Below, in pieces: positions 1-6,374 of a stretch of 12,197 nt of DNA. The translations under genes were made by a program, and so were the position numbers. The DNA is from Helicobacteraceae bacterium (lineage in GTDB: Bacteria > Campylobacterota > Campylobacteria > Campylobacterales > Sulfurimonadaceae). The stretch covers positions 1 to 12,197 of the forward strand of contig JAGXIA010000006.1 in assembly GCA_024635885.1 (NCBI GenBank), read 5' to 3'. The notes under the pieces are model-generated. The model ran no database searches and was not told the DNA's origin. It saw only the letters and a program-made list of their open reading frames with translations. Every line of letters begins with the position of its first letter. Positions within the stretch are counted from its first letter, which is position 1.

Positions 1-291
1 GCAACCCAGATTGGTCAAATAACTACAACAAACTTTATAAATCCAGCCGGTCTTCACTCTATGGGAGACAACTTATATATAGAGACAGACAGTTCCGGTC
101 AGCCGGTAGAAGGAACACCTGGTTTAGATGGACTTGGAGTTTTGAGACAAGGTTTTGTTGAACTAAGTAATGTTGAGTTAGTTGTAGAACTTACAGACCT
201 TATTACAGGTCAAAGAGCATATGACTCAAACTCAAAAGTAATCACAACAAGTGATGAAATGCTACAAACAGTTAATAATCTTAAAAGATAA
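1..291 (+). CDS. flgG: Flagellar distal rod protein FlgG, C-terminal part
   Basis: The gene is cut by the left window edge; 96 C-terminal residues are visible and the frame is open from base 1. FlgG forms the distal rod of the flagellar basal body, the shaft that crosses peptidoglycan and the outer membrane. The visible part contains the typical FlgG stretch NPAGL, then ETDSSGQP, GLGVLRQG, and the C-terminal rod helix VELTDLITGQRAYDSNSK followed by TSDEMLQTVNNLKR. That helix packs in the inner core of rod and hook-type axial proteins. The ATG at 61 is an internal methionine, not the start. A strong hairpin directly after the stop suggests flgG ends its transcription unit. The family is clear; FlgG rather than FlgF is chosen from the GLGVLRQG and TLQTVNNL-like ending. 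Confidence 0.93.
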   Translation, partial: ATQIGQITTTNFINPAGLHSMGDNLYIETDSSGQPVEGTPGLDGLGVLRQGFVELSNVELVVELTDLITGQRAYDSNSKVITTSDEMLQTVNNLKR

Positions 292-299
292 CAACTCCC

Positions 300-350
300 T
301 AATAGCAGCTTAATACTATTTGATATTAAGCTGCTATTACAATTTTATTT
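300..350 (+). terminator. Intrinsic terminator after flgG
   Basis: A perfect 16-base inverted repeat has arms at 300-315 and 324-339 around an 8-base loop, starting nine bases after the flgG stop. A T-rich tract (341-351) follows on the + strand. The stem is stable for this AT-rich DNA because it contains GCAGC/GCTGC. It should end flgG transcription and insulate the leucine genes. Confidence 0.8.
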
Positions 351-412
351 TAGTGACTTTATAAAGAACAGACTATTTCTACAATTTTTATTACTTCTCA
401 CTTTATCTATCT

Positions 413-480
413 AGTGCTTTGTCATTGTTGTTACTAAAAATTAAAAGTTTTTCTTTTAATTAGACGTAATCAAAAGCACT
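413..480. repeat. Nested inverted repeats upstream of leuD
   Basis: Within the 258-base gap between flgG and leuD there is a nested fold. The outer arms are AGTGCTTTG (413-421) and CAAAAGCACT (471-480, one extra A). A middle pair is TTAC/GTAA (431-434, 466-469). The inner hairpin has perfect 9-base arms (439-447, 453-461) around TTTTT. It lies upstream of the apparent leuD -10 box, so it is not an obvious part of that leader. It could be a structured small transcript, a second terminator or chance AT-rich symmetry. The rest of this gap shows no reading frame that looks real. Confidence 0.4.
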
Positions 481-506
481 TTATAAAAATACAACCTCAT
501 TTTAGA

Positions 507-512
507 TATAAT
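507..512 (+). promoter_or_regulatory. -10 box of the leuD operon promoter
   Basis: TATAAT is preceded by a T-rich stretch, as is usual for Campylobacterota sigma70 promoters, which often lack a clear -35 box. The expected transcript would start near 519, giving a leader of about 30 bases. The leuD ribosome site AGGA is at 539-542. No leader peptide or attenuator is visible. Confidence 0.6.
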
Positions 513-549
513 CGCAAAATTAATTAGAAATTATTATTAGGATTTTTAT

Positions 550-1053
550 ATGCAAAAAGCAAATATTGATGGAAAAGTTTGGACATTCGGAAAAGATATT
601 GACACAGATTTAATCATAGCAGCTCGCTATTTAAATACATCTGTGCCAGAGGAACTTGCAAAACATGTGATGGAAGACTCTGATTCGGAATTTGTGACAA
701 AAATAAGTAAAGGTGATGTTATAGTTGCCGGTGAAAACTTTGGTTGCGGAAGCTCTCGTGAACATGCTCCAATAGCGATTAAAGCTGCAGGTATTGCCGC
801 TGTTATCGCCCCAACTTTCGCAAGAATTTTTTATAGAAATGCATTTAATATGGGTCTTCCAATTTTTGAACTTCCAGAGAGTGCAGAGATAAAAGAGGGT
901 GATGAAATCAGTATTGATATGAATGCAGGTACGATTACAAATAAAAGTACTTCTAAAACTTATAACTTCATTCCAATTCCGGCATTTATGCAAGAACTCA
1001 TCGATGCAGGTGGGCTAATGAACTTTGCACAAAATGAAATTAAAGGTAAATAA
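550..1053 (+). CDS. leuD: 3-isopropylmalate dehydratase small subunit
   Basis: LeuD pairs with the iron-sulfur subunit LeuC and interconverts 2- and 3-isopropylmalate in leucine synthesis. The 167-residue protein is the short type found in archaea, Campylobacterota and homoaconitase-like enzymes, not the ~200-residue enterobacterial type. The hallmark GENFGCGSSREHAP occupies residues 61-74 (swivel-domain active-site loop), and DIDTDLI lies at 16-22. The substrate-selecting loop reads YLNTS (27-31). AGGA (539-542) precedes the ATG by seven bases. Its stop overlaps the leuB start by one base, so the two are translationally coupled. leuC is not next to it here and must lie elsewhere. A homoaconitase-type role is possible in principle, but the leuB neighbour argues for isopropylmalate. 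Confidence 0.93.
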   Translation: MQKANIDGKVWTFGKDIDTDLIIAARYLNTSVPEELAKHVMEDSDSEFVTKISKGDVIVAGENFGCGSSREHAPIAIKAAGIAAVIAPTFARIFYRNAFNMGLPIFELPESAEIKEGDEISIDMNAGTITNKSTSKTYNFIPIPAFMQELIDAGGLMNFAQNEIKGK

Positions 1054-2120
1054 TGAAATCATATAAGATAGCACTTATTAAAGGTGATGGAATAGGTCCA
1101 GAAATAATTGATGAAGCAGTTAAAGTTTTGGATGCTGTAGCATCATGTTGTAACTTTGATTTTTCATATACAGAAGCCTTAATGGGCGGATGCGCTTATG
1201 ATATTACTGGAGACCCACTTCCACAAGAGACAATAACTATTTCACTCAATAGTGATGCTGTTCTTTTTGGAGCAATCGGTGGAACAAAATGGGATGATTT
1301 ACCTAGAGAGAAACGTCCGGAGAGCGGACTTTTAAGATTTAGAAAAGAGCTTGGAGTTTTTGCCAACCTTCGTCCTGCTGTTGTTTATGATGAACTTATA
1401 AATGCTTCATCATTAAAGCCTTCCGTTATAAAAGGTGTTGATTTAATGGTTGTTCGCGAGCTTATTGGCGGTATCTATTTTGGTGAGCCTAAAGGTCGTA
1501 CTGAGGACAAGGGCTGGAATACTATGGTTTATACTCGTGATGAAATCATTCGTATAGCGCATCAAGCATTTAAGATTGCTATGACAAGAAGTAAAAGAGT
1601 TTGTTCAATAGATAAAGCAAACGTTCTTGATGTTTCTCAGCTTTGGCGTGAAGTTGTAACTGAAGTTGCAAAAGAATATCCCGAAGTTGAACTCTCTCAT
1701 ATGTATGTAGACAATGCCGCAATGCAACTAATCCGTGATCCTAAACAGTTTGATGTAATGCTCACTGGAAATATTTTCGGAGATATTTTAAGTGATGAAG
1801 CGAGTATGTTATCTGGTTCTATTGGTCTTTTACCATCAGCTTCAATCGGAGCAAAAATTGGTGTTTATGAGCCTATTCATGGTTCTGCGCCAGATATTGC
1901 AGGTCAAGGTATTGCTAATCCAATAGCTACTATCTCATCAGCTTCTATGATGTTAAGATATGCATTTGGAGAGATTGCTGCTGCTAATAAAATAGATGAG
2001 GCGATTAAAAGAGCACTTAGTGAAGGTTACAGAACTCAAGATTTAGCACAATTTGATGCTAAAGAAGTTTGTTCAACTAGTGAAATGGGCTCAATAATAG
2101 CAAACTATATCCAAAGATAG
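1053..2120 (+). CDS. leuB: 3-isopropylmalate dehydrogenase
   Basis: LeuB oxidatively decarboxylates 3-isopropylmalate to 2-oxoisocaproate using NAD+, the step after LeuCD; it is a cytoplasmic dimer. The 355 residues match the family length. Visible motifs are GDGIGPE (11-17), the substrate arginines in RFRKELGVFANLRP (R95, R107) and VVRELIGGIYFG (R135, catalytic Y142), the catalytic lysine in SIDKANVLDVS (K188), and metal-binding aspartates D220, D244 and D248. The cofactor loop HGSAPDIAGQGIANP starts at H276, and its Asp-Ile pair indicates NAD rather than NADP. The start ATG shares a base with the leuD stop, and AAGG lies just before it. The protein is intact with no missing catalytic residue. 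Confidence 0.96.
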   Translation: MKSYKIALIKGDGIGPEIIDEAVKVLDAVASCCNFDFSYTEALMGGCAYDITGDPLPQETITISLNSDAVLFGAIGGTKWDDLPREKRPESGLLRFRKELGVFANLRPAVVYDELINASSLKPSVIKGVDLMVVRELIGGIYFGEPKGRTEDKGWNTMVYTRDEIIRIAHQAFKIAMTRSKRVCSIDKANVLDVSQLWREVVTEVAKEYPEVELSHMYVDNAAMQLIRDPKQFDVMLTGNIFGDILSDEASMLSGSIGLLPSASIGAKIGVYEPIHGSAPDIAGQGIANPIATISSASMMLRYAFGEIAAANKIDEAIKRALSEGYRTQDLAQFDAKEVCSTSEMGSIIANYIQR

Positions 2121-2122
2121 AC

Positions 2123-2371
2123 ATGCAAACATTAACATTAGCAAATATATATGAACTTCAAGGGCTTAAAGAAGAAGCCCTTGAAATCTATACAGAAATT
2201 TTGAAAAAAGATCCTTCAAATAGTGATGCGAAAATTGCCATAAGAAGATTATCTGGAATGAGAAAAAAGTTTTTGAATGTAAACACTCAAATGAAAGGTT
2301 TTTTTTTAAAGATGGATACTGATGTTGAATTTAATGAATTTGAAAGGTGGTTATTAAAGTCATGGAATTAA
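2123..2371 (+). CDS. Small single-TPR protein
   Basis: This 82-residue protein begins two bases after the leuB stop. Residues 4-38 form one tetratricopeptide repeat (LANIYELQGLKEEALEIYTE, then ILKKDPSN), followed by the helix SDAKIAIRRLSGMRKK. The tail VEFNEFERWLLKSWN is aromatic and acidic. One TPR with a capping helix usually serves as a protein-binding module; the partner is unknown. It has no signal peptide or membrane segment, so it is probably cytoplasmic. Its end overlaps the next gene by ten bases, suggesting co-translation with the CiaD-like protein, which is a plausible partner by position only. No ribosome site stands out, consistent with coupling to leuB. Confidence 0.8.
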   Translation: MQTLTLANIYELQGLKEEALEIYTEILKKDPSNSDAKIAIRRLSGMRKKFLNVNTQMKGFFLKMDTDVEFNEFERWLLKSWN

Positions 2372-2715
2372 AAGACGTAATTTTATCTACTCTAGCTGAA
2401 ATGGAAAATACAGAAGTTTCTAACAAAGCTTCCAATAGCACTGAAAATTTTGCAATAAAAGAAAAATTAGAGGCTGTCATACATGAACAAGAAATTCAAG
2501 ACTTAATAGAAACTACACAGAATTTTACACATGATGGCGAAATGATGTTTTTGAATTCAATTAGAGAAAGATTATTAGTTTTATTTGAAGGTTTTCAAGC
2601 ACCTAATAATGCAAATATTGAAGCTAAAGTAGACTTAACGCTTAATTTTTTAGAATATATTTTAGGAACTATCGATAATAGAGTAGAAATATTAGAAAAA
2701 GGTAATAAAAAGTGA
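2362..2715 (+). CDS. CiaD-like domain protein
   Basis: This 117-residue, mostly helical cytoplasmic protein has a C-terminal block around FLNSIRERLLVLFEGFQ, then LTLNFLEYILGTIDNRVEIL. That block resembles the C-terminal part of Campylobacter CiaD (Cj0788) as I remember it. In C. jejuni that gene also lies close to purU (Cj0790), which supports the match. In pathogens CiaD is a secreted effector; in an environmental relative a basal intracellular role is more likely, and none can be named. The ATG at 2362 is preferred because AAAGGTGG (2343-2350) lies 11 bases upstream. A GTG at 2347 in the same frame would sit inside that ribosome site. The gene overlaps the TPR gene by ten bases and the purU start by four (GTGA). 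Confidence 0.7.
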   Translation: MELKDVILSTLAEMENTEVSNKASNSTENFAIKEKLEAVIHEQEIQDLIETTQNFTHDGEMMFLNSIRERLLVLFEGFQAPNNANIEAKVDLTLNFLEYILGTIDNRVEILEKGNKK

Positions 2716-3548
2716 GTGAATACAGAGTACTTATAGATGCTGATGATGCAAAAGGCTTAGTTTATAGAGTCTCTAGTATCTTTTATAATAATGACCTAAA
2801 TATACTTTCAAATAGCGAGTATGTTGACAAAGATAATAACAAATTTTTTATGAGAAGTGTTGTTGATGGAAACATAGACTGTGTAGAACTTGAAAAATCA
2901 CTTAAAGAGGCACTGCCAAGTAACTCTATTGTTAAAATTATAAGTCCTAAAAAGAAAAATATAATTATTATGGCAACAAAAGAGTTGCATGCACTTGGGG
3001 ATATTCTTATTCGTCATGAAGCTGGTGAATTAGAAGCCAATATTTTAGCAGTTGTCTCAAACTACGATAAATTAGAATCTTTAGTTACTAAATTTGATAT
3101 CCCTTATGTGACTATTTCGCATGAAGGTTTAGATCGTTCAGAACATGAAAGTAAAATTATAGAATGCATAAATGGTTTTGAAAATGTTGATTATATAGTG
3201 TTGGCTAAATATATGAGAATACTAACTCCAAGATTTGTTGAAACATATAAAGATAAGATAATTAACATACACCACTCCTTCTTGCCAGCATTTATAGGTG
3301 CAAATCCTTATAAACAAGCCTATGACAGAGGTGTTAAAATCATAGGGGCAACTGCCCATTTTGTGAATAATAATCTTGATGAGGGACCGATTATCGCACA
3401 AGAAGTTATACATGTTAATCATGCTTATAGCTGGAAAGACATGCAACGCTCAGGTAAAGATGTTGAAAAAGTTGTATTGTCTCGTGCTTTAAAACTTGCA
3501 CTCGAAGATAGAATTTTTGTTTATGCAAATAAAACGGTTATCTTCTAA
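2712..3548 (+). CDS. purU: Formyltetrahydrofolate deformylase
   Basis: PurU hydrolyses 10-formyl-tetrahydrofolate to formate and tetrahydrofolate, balancing the one-carbon pool and supplying formate. The 278 residues match the family (~280). Residues 1-75 form the regulatory ACT domain (YRVLIDADDAKGLVYRVSSI). Residues 82-278 form the formyltransferase-fold catalytic domain. The catalytic triad is visible as N185-I-H187 (in INIHHSFLPAF) and D223 (LDEGPIIAQ). The Asn-to-Asp distance of 38 equals that in PurN (N106, H108, D144). The start is GTG, overlapping the preceding TGA by four bases, with AAAAAG weakly acting as a ribosome site; coupling probably drives initiation. The ACT domain argues against PurN or Fmt. 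Confidence 0.95.
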   Translation: MSEYRVLIDADDAKGLVYRVSSIFYNNDLNILSNSEYVDKDNNKFFMRSVVDGNIDCVELEKSLKEALPSNSIVKIISPKKKNIIIMATKELHALGDILIRHEAGELEANILAVVSNYDKLESLVTKFDIPYVTISHEGLDRSEHESKIIECINGFENVDYIVLAKYMRILTPRFVETYKDKIINIHHSFLPAFIGANPYKQAYDRGVKIIGATAHFVNNNLDEGPIIAQEVIHVNHAYSWKDMQRSGKDVEKVVLSRALKLALEDRIFVYANKTVIF

Positions 3549-4018
3549 TGTTCAACCTTGTCCTTGTGAATCCACAGATTCCAAACAATACAGGTGCTAT
3601 AGGACGTCTTTGTGTAAATGCAGGTGCATCATTGCACCTTATCAAGCCAATCGGTTTTGACATAGATGAAAAAGCTGTTAGACGGGCAGGGCTTGATTAT
3701 TGGGATAAGTTAGATTTGCATGTTTGGGAAAATATCGATGAATTCTTTGAAAAAAATGAAATAACAGATAATGCTTACTTTGCAACAACAAAAACAGATA
3801 AACCATATTTTAGTGCTGAATTCAAAGATGGGGATTACATTTTTTTTGGTAGTGAAACTGCAGGAATACCAGAAGAAGTTTTAAATGCTTATAAAAAGCA
3901 AAATATTACTATTCCAATGACTAAAGAGGGACGAAGTTTAAATTTGGCTATTAGCACAGGCATAGTTCTCTATGAGGCTATTAAACAAAACTATAGTACT
4001 TTTAAGGAACTTCAATGA
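3548..4018 (+). CDS. trmL: tRNA (cytidine/uridine-34-2'-O)-methyltransferase
   Basis: TrmL 2'-O-methylates the wobble nucleotide of leucine tRNAs using S-adenosylmethionine. The 156 residues fit this minimal SPOUT family, which has no extra domain (E. coli TrmL is about the same length). SPOUT motif 1 is IPNNTGAIGRLC (11-22), AGLDYWDKLDLH is at 47-58, motif 2 is FGSETAGIPEE (100-110), and motif 3 is IPMTKEGRSLNLAISTGIVLYE (122-143), with the trefoil-knot SAM site formed by motifs 2 and 3. The ATG shares one base with the purU stop. It lies in the leucine operon and its targets are leucine tRNAs, a suggestive but unproven link. Confidence 0.94.
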   Translation: MFNLVLVNPQIPNNTGAIGRLCVNAGASLHLIKPIGFDIDEKAVRRAGLDYWDKLDLHVWENIDEFFEKNEITDNAYFATTKTDKPYFSAEFKDGDYIFFGSETAGIPEEVLNAYKKQNITIPMTKEGRSLNLAISTGIVLYEAIKQNYSTFKELQ

Positions 4019-4170
4019 CGTCTATAATAGATGGAATCATGATATTTTTGTTTATTCTGTTTATGGTATTTATTTTTGGCGGATACCATAAAAATAAATC
4101 AGCAAAAAGAGAAGAACAATTTGCAAGAGAGGAAGAGGCTGCAAAAGTAAAATCGCAAAAACGCTCTTAA
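4015..4170 (+). CDS. 51-residue single-pass membrane peptide
   Basis: A short open frame begins with ATG overlapping the trmL stop (ATGA, 4015-4018), the same coupling used throughout this operon, and TTAAGGAA (4001-4008) lies just upstream as a ribosome site. Residues 4-22 form one hydrophobic helix (IIDGIMIFLFILFMVFIF), then GGYHKN. The remainder is a charged Lys/Glu/Arg-rich tail beginning KSAKREEQFAREEEAA and ending KSQKRS. Positive charges just after the helix suggest that the C-terminus faces the cytoplasm. The function is unknown. Position and coupling make it the likely last gene of the operon. Confidence 0.72.
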   Translation: MTSIIDGIMIFLFILFMVFIFGGYHKNKSAKREEQFAREEEAAKVKSQKRS

Positions 4171-4250
4171 AAAATTCTATTTGCCCAGTTCTCAATACTA
4201 TTTTCAAATCTTTCAAACAAACTTTCTGCACTTTTAATCATCAATAACAT
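4167..4250 (-). CDS. Possible 27-residue peptide divergent from the S24 gene
   Basis: This minus-strand frame has a good ribosome site (AAAGGA, complement of about 4257-4262) six bases before ATG (4250-4248). It encodes an amphipathic peptide containing KSAESLFERFENSIENW and ending NRIF. It overlaps the end of the 51-residue membrane peptide gene tail to tail by four bases. A candidate promoter in the operator region would read toward it. It could be a real small protein, the remnant of a longer gene or chance. There is no similarity I recognise. Confidence 0.35.
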   Translation of the reverse strand: MLLMIKSAESLFERFENSIENWANRIF

Positions 4251-4317
4251 TTCATATCCTTTTATTTATTGAAGTTATTTTACACAATTATGACTAATAT
4301 TTAAAAAGTATTGCAAA

Positions 4318-4346
4318 TTGTCATTAATATTTTGACATAATGACAA
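4318..4346. promoter_or_regulatory. Probable operator of the S24 repressor
   Basis: Perfect 9-base arms TTGTCATTA (4318-4326) and TAATGACAA (4338-4346) flank 11 bases. A third TGACA half-site falls in the spacer, within the -35 box TTGACA. Such a dyad over the -35 element of a CI-like repressor gene is what autorepression would need. The assignment to this repressor is inferred from position. Confidence 0.6.
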
Positions 4347-4360
4347 AAATATATTATAAT
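4332..4360 (+). promoter_or_regulatory. Consensus sigma70 promoter of the S24 gene
   Basis: TTGACA (4332-4337) and TATAAT (4355-4360) are separated by exactly 17 bases, matching the sigma70 consensus at every position. The transcript would start near 4367, followed by AAGGAG (4372-4377) and the ATG six bases later. No other promoter in this window is this strong. Confidence 0.8.
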
Positions 4361-4383
4361 CACTAAAATACAAGGAGTGTGTT

Positions 4384-5043
4384 ATGAATAATTTTATGGA
4401 GATAGTAGAAGAGATAAAGAGTATAGTTTCTTCTGATTTTGCCGGTAAAAAAATATTTGACAAAGATGTAGCGGATATATTGAGCATCACTCAAATGAAT
4501 TTTGCAACTATGAAAAAAAGAAATAAAATCCCTTTTAATGAACTTTTGGACTTTTGTGCAACAAGATCAATCTCTATAAACTGGATGCTATATGGTCAAT
4601 CACCAGAGAGTTTAGTTGAATCTACAAATAAATTTTATATGGTTAAATATTTTAATGATATAAGTGCCAGTGCAGGGGGTGGTAGTGAAAATGACAGTGA
4701 GGAGATCCAAGAACTTGAAATACCAGAACAATTTGTTTTCATGCTTGGAGGACAAAAAGAACTCAAATATATAGAAGCTATTAACGTGTCCGGTGATTCT
4801 ATGGAACCAACATTCAGTTACAATGATATAGTTTTTCTAAATAGAAATAAAACTGATCTTCAGCGCGGTGGAATATTTACAATTAGAACAGAAGCCGGAC
4901 TCTTTATAAAGCGAGTGCAAAAGAGAATAGACGGAAAAATAGATATAATATCTGATAATAAAGTATATTCTACTCAAACACTAAATCCTAATGAAATAGA
5001 AGTCATAGGTAGAGTTGTGAGTAGATTTGGTGATGTAGATTAA
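4384..5043 (+). CDS. S24 (CI/LexA-like) transcriptional repressor
   Basis: This 219-residue two-domain regulator has an N-terminal CI-type helix-turn-helix (about residues 22-71; KDVADILSITQMNFATMKKR, then WMLYG). A peptidase S24/LexA-type C-terminal domain follows (about 85-215). The catalytic serine is S139 in VSGDSMEPTF and the lysine is K176 in GLFIKRVQ. Their spacing of 37 equals that of LexA S119-K156. An Ala-Gly bond, A97-G98 in SASAGGGS, is positioned as a cleavage site, so RecA-stimulated self-cleavage is plausible. It is not LexA: the N-terminus is a phage-CI fold rather than a winged helix. The ribosome site AAGGAG is ideal. The dyad over its -35 box suggests autorepression. A lipoprotein gene follows 14 bases downstream and is probably co-transcribed. 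No phage genes surround it. Confidence 0.88.
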   Translation: MNNFMEIVEEIKSIVSSDFAGKKIFDKDVADILSITQMNFATMKKRNKIPFNELLDFCATRSISINWMLYGQSPESLVESTNKFYMVKYFNDISASAGGGSENDSEEIQELEIPEQFVFMLGGQKELKYIEAINVSGDSMEPTFSYNDIVFLNRNKTDLQRGGIFTIRTEAGLFIKRVQKRIDGKIDIISDNKVYSTQTLNPNEIEVIGRVVSRFGDVD

Positions 5044-5057
5044 AAAAGGAAGTAAAT

Positions 5058-6374
5058 TTGAAATATTTGTTTGTAGTTGTACTAATTTTAATGTTGGCCG
5101 GTTGTTCATCAAAAAATATAGAAGTAAAGAAGGGTATTGAAATAAATGATTTAAAAACTATACCTCAGGATGTACGTTTTTATACTAAAAATATCGACAT
5201 TAATGCTAGTGGTCAAAATCTCAGAAAAAGATACGAAAGACTTTATTTTAGAGTATGGAATATGAATGCAGTTCCTGAAACATTAGAAAATGTAAAATGG
5301 CCATTTAGAGCTTATACTGTACATAATAGTTATGGAGAAAATTTTCAGCCTTTAGAACAGTCTTTTTTTGATGAAATGTACGAAAATTCAAATTTTGATG
5401 CCTACGGAACTCTTAATAAAAAAGCTGTAACACTTGGACATTTAAATATTAGGGCTTTTCCTACAGTTGAACCACTTATTAAAGATCCGTCTATTGCGGG
5501 AGAGGGCTTCCCTTTTGATTACCTGCAAAATAGTACCGTATCTGCTAATAAACCAATTTTTGTTTCTCACTACTCAAAAGATAAAGCATGGGTGTATATA
5601 TTTAGCAGTTTTGCATCAGGATGGGTAAAAAGTAATGAAATAGCTTTTATAGACAAACAATATACTGATTTATGGCAGCAAGCTAAACAAGTTTTAATCA
5701 CAAAAGAAAATGTATCAATATTTAGCAGTGAAGGGGACTTTTTATTTAAATCAAGAATCGGCATGATGCTGGCTTTAATAGATGAAGATGAAAATAATTA
5801 CACAGTTTTAGCTATAGCAGCTTATAAAAATTCTGAACCAATGTATTTGCAGGCTAGCGTATCAAAAAAAATAGCCTCTAAAGAAATACTTTCCTTTACT
5901 AAAGATAATATAGAAAATATTATTTCAGAGATAGCAAATAGTAATTATGGATGGGGAGGCATGTATAATCAAAGAGATTGTTCATCTACTCTTCGTGATC
6001 AATTTTCAGTATTTGGAATTTGGCTACCGAGGAACTCTTCGCAACAAAGCAGAGTCGGTAAAATCATCAGTTTAGAAAAATTAACTGATGAAGAAAAAAT
6101 AAACCTTATTAAAAAAGAAGCAATACCTTTTCAGACTTTACTGTACAAAAGAGGTCATATAGTTCTGTATGTCGGTACATATAAAGATGAAATAATCATT
6201 TTTCATAATGCCTGGGGAATCAAAACTAAAAAAGACGGAGTAGAAGGAAGAATAGTTGTGGGTAGAAGTATATTTAGTACTTTAAAACTTGGAAAAGATC
6301 AAGAATACTATGATGAAGATGGTGAAATACTAAGAAATTTAAAGAGTATGAATATTTTAACGAAAAAAAACTAG
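5058..6374 (+). CDS. SH3 and NlpC/P60 domain cell-wall peptidase lipoprotein
   Basis: This 438-residue lipoprotein starts at TTG with AAAGGAAG a few bases before it. The signal peptide ends in the lipobox LAGC (cleavage before C16), and the +2 Ser favours outer-membrane sorting. An N-terminal helical region (~30-110) precedes two SH3b-like parts (about 125-205 and 210-275; SHYSKDKAWVYIFSSFASGW is typical). The NlpC/P60 fold starts near 280. Catalytic residues are C308 (QRDCSSTLRDQF), H367 (RGHIVLYVG) and polar H383 (IFHNAWG). The layout fits the N_NLPC_P60/SH3_6/SH3_7/NlpC family, whose members cut D-glutamyl-diaminopimelate bonds in peptidoglycan stem peptides, acting in the periplasm. It lies 14 bases after the S24 repressor, with no promoter of its own visible, so it should follow that regulator's control. 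Confidence 0.88.
   Translation: MKYLFVVVLILMLAGCSSKNIEVKKGIEINDLKTIPQDVRFYTKNIDINASGQNLRKRYERLYFRVWNMNAVPETLENVKWPFRAYTVHNSYGENFQPLEQSFFDEMYENSNFDAYGTLNKKAVTLGHLNIRAFPTVEPLIKDPSIAGEGFPFDYLQNSTVSANKPIFVSHYSKDKAWVYIFSSFASGWVKSNEIAFIDKQYTDLWQQAKQVLITKENVSIFSSEGDFLFKSRIGMMLALIDEDENNYTVLAIAAYKNSEPMYLQASVSKKIASKEILSFTKDNIENIISEIANSNYGWGGMYNQRDCSSTLRDQFSVFGIWLPRNSSQQSRVGKIISLEKLTDEEKINLIKKEAIPFQTLLYKRGHIVLYVGTYKDEIIIFHNAWGIKTKKDGVEGRIVVGRSIFSTLKLGKDQEYYDEDGEILRNLKSMNILTKKN

Noticed and set aside
631..993. Minus-strand frame inside leuD
   Set aside because: Antisense shadow of a well-supported gene; the composition is rich in Cys, Trp and His, unlike real proteins here.
2347..2361. GTG start for the CiaD-like gene
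   Set aside because: The GTG lies within the AAAGGTGG ribosome site that serves the ATG at 2362.
4241..4272. TCAATAA...TTATTGA as operon terminator
   Set aside because: Seven weak pairs with an 18-base loop, and it overlaps the start of the possible divergent peptide.
4384..6374. A prophage remnant
   Set aside because: The S24 repressor is phage-like, but there is no integrase, structural gene, att repeat or change in base composition around it.
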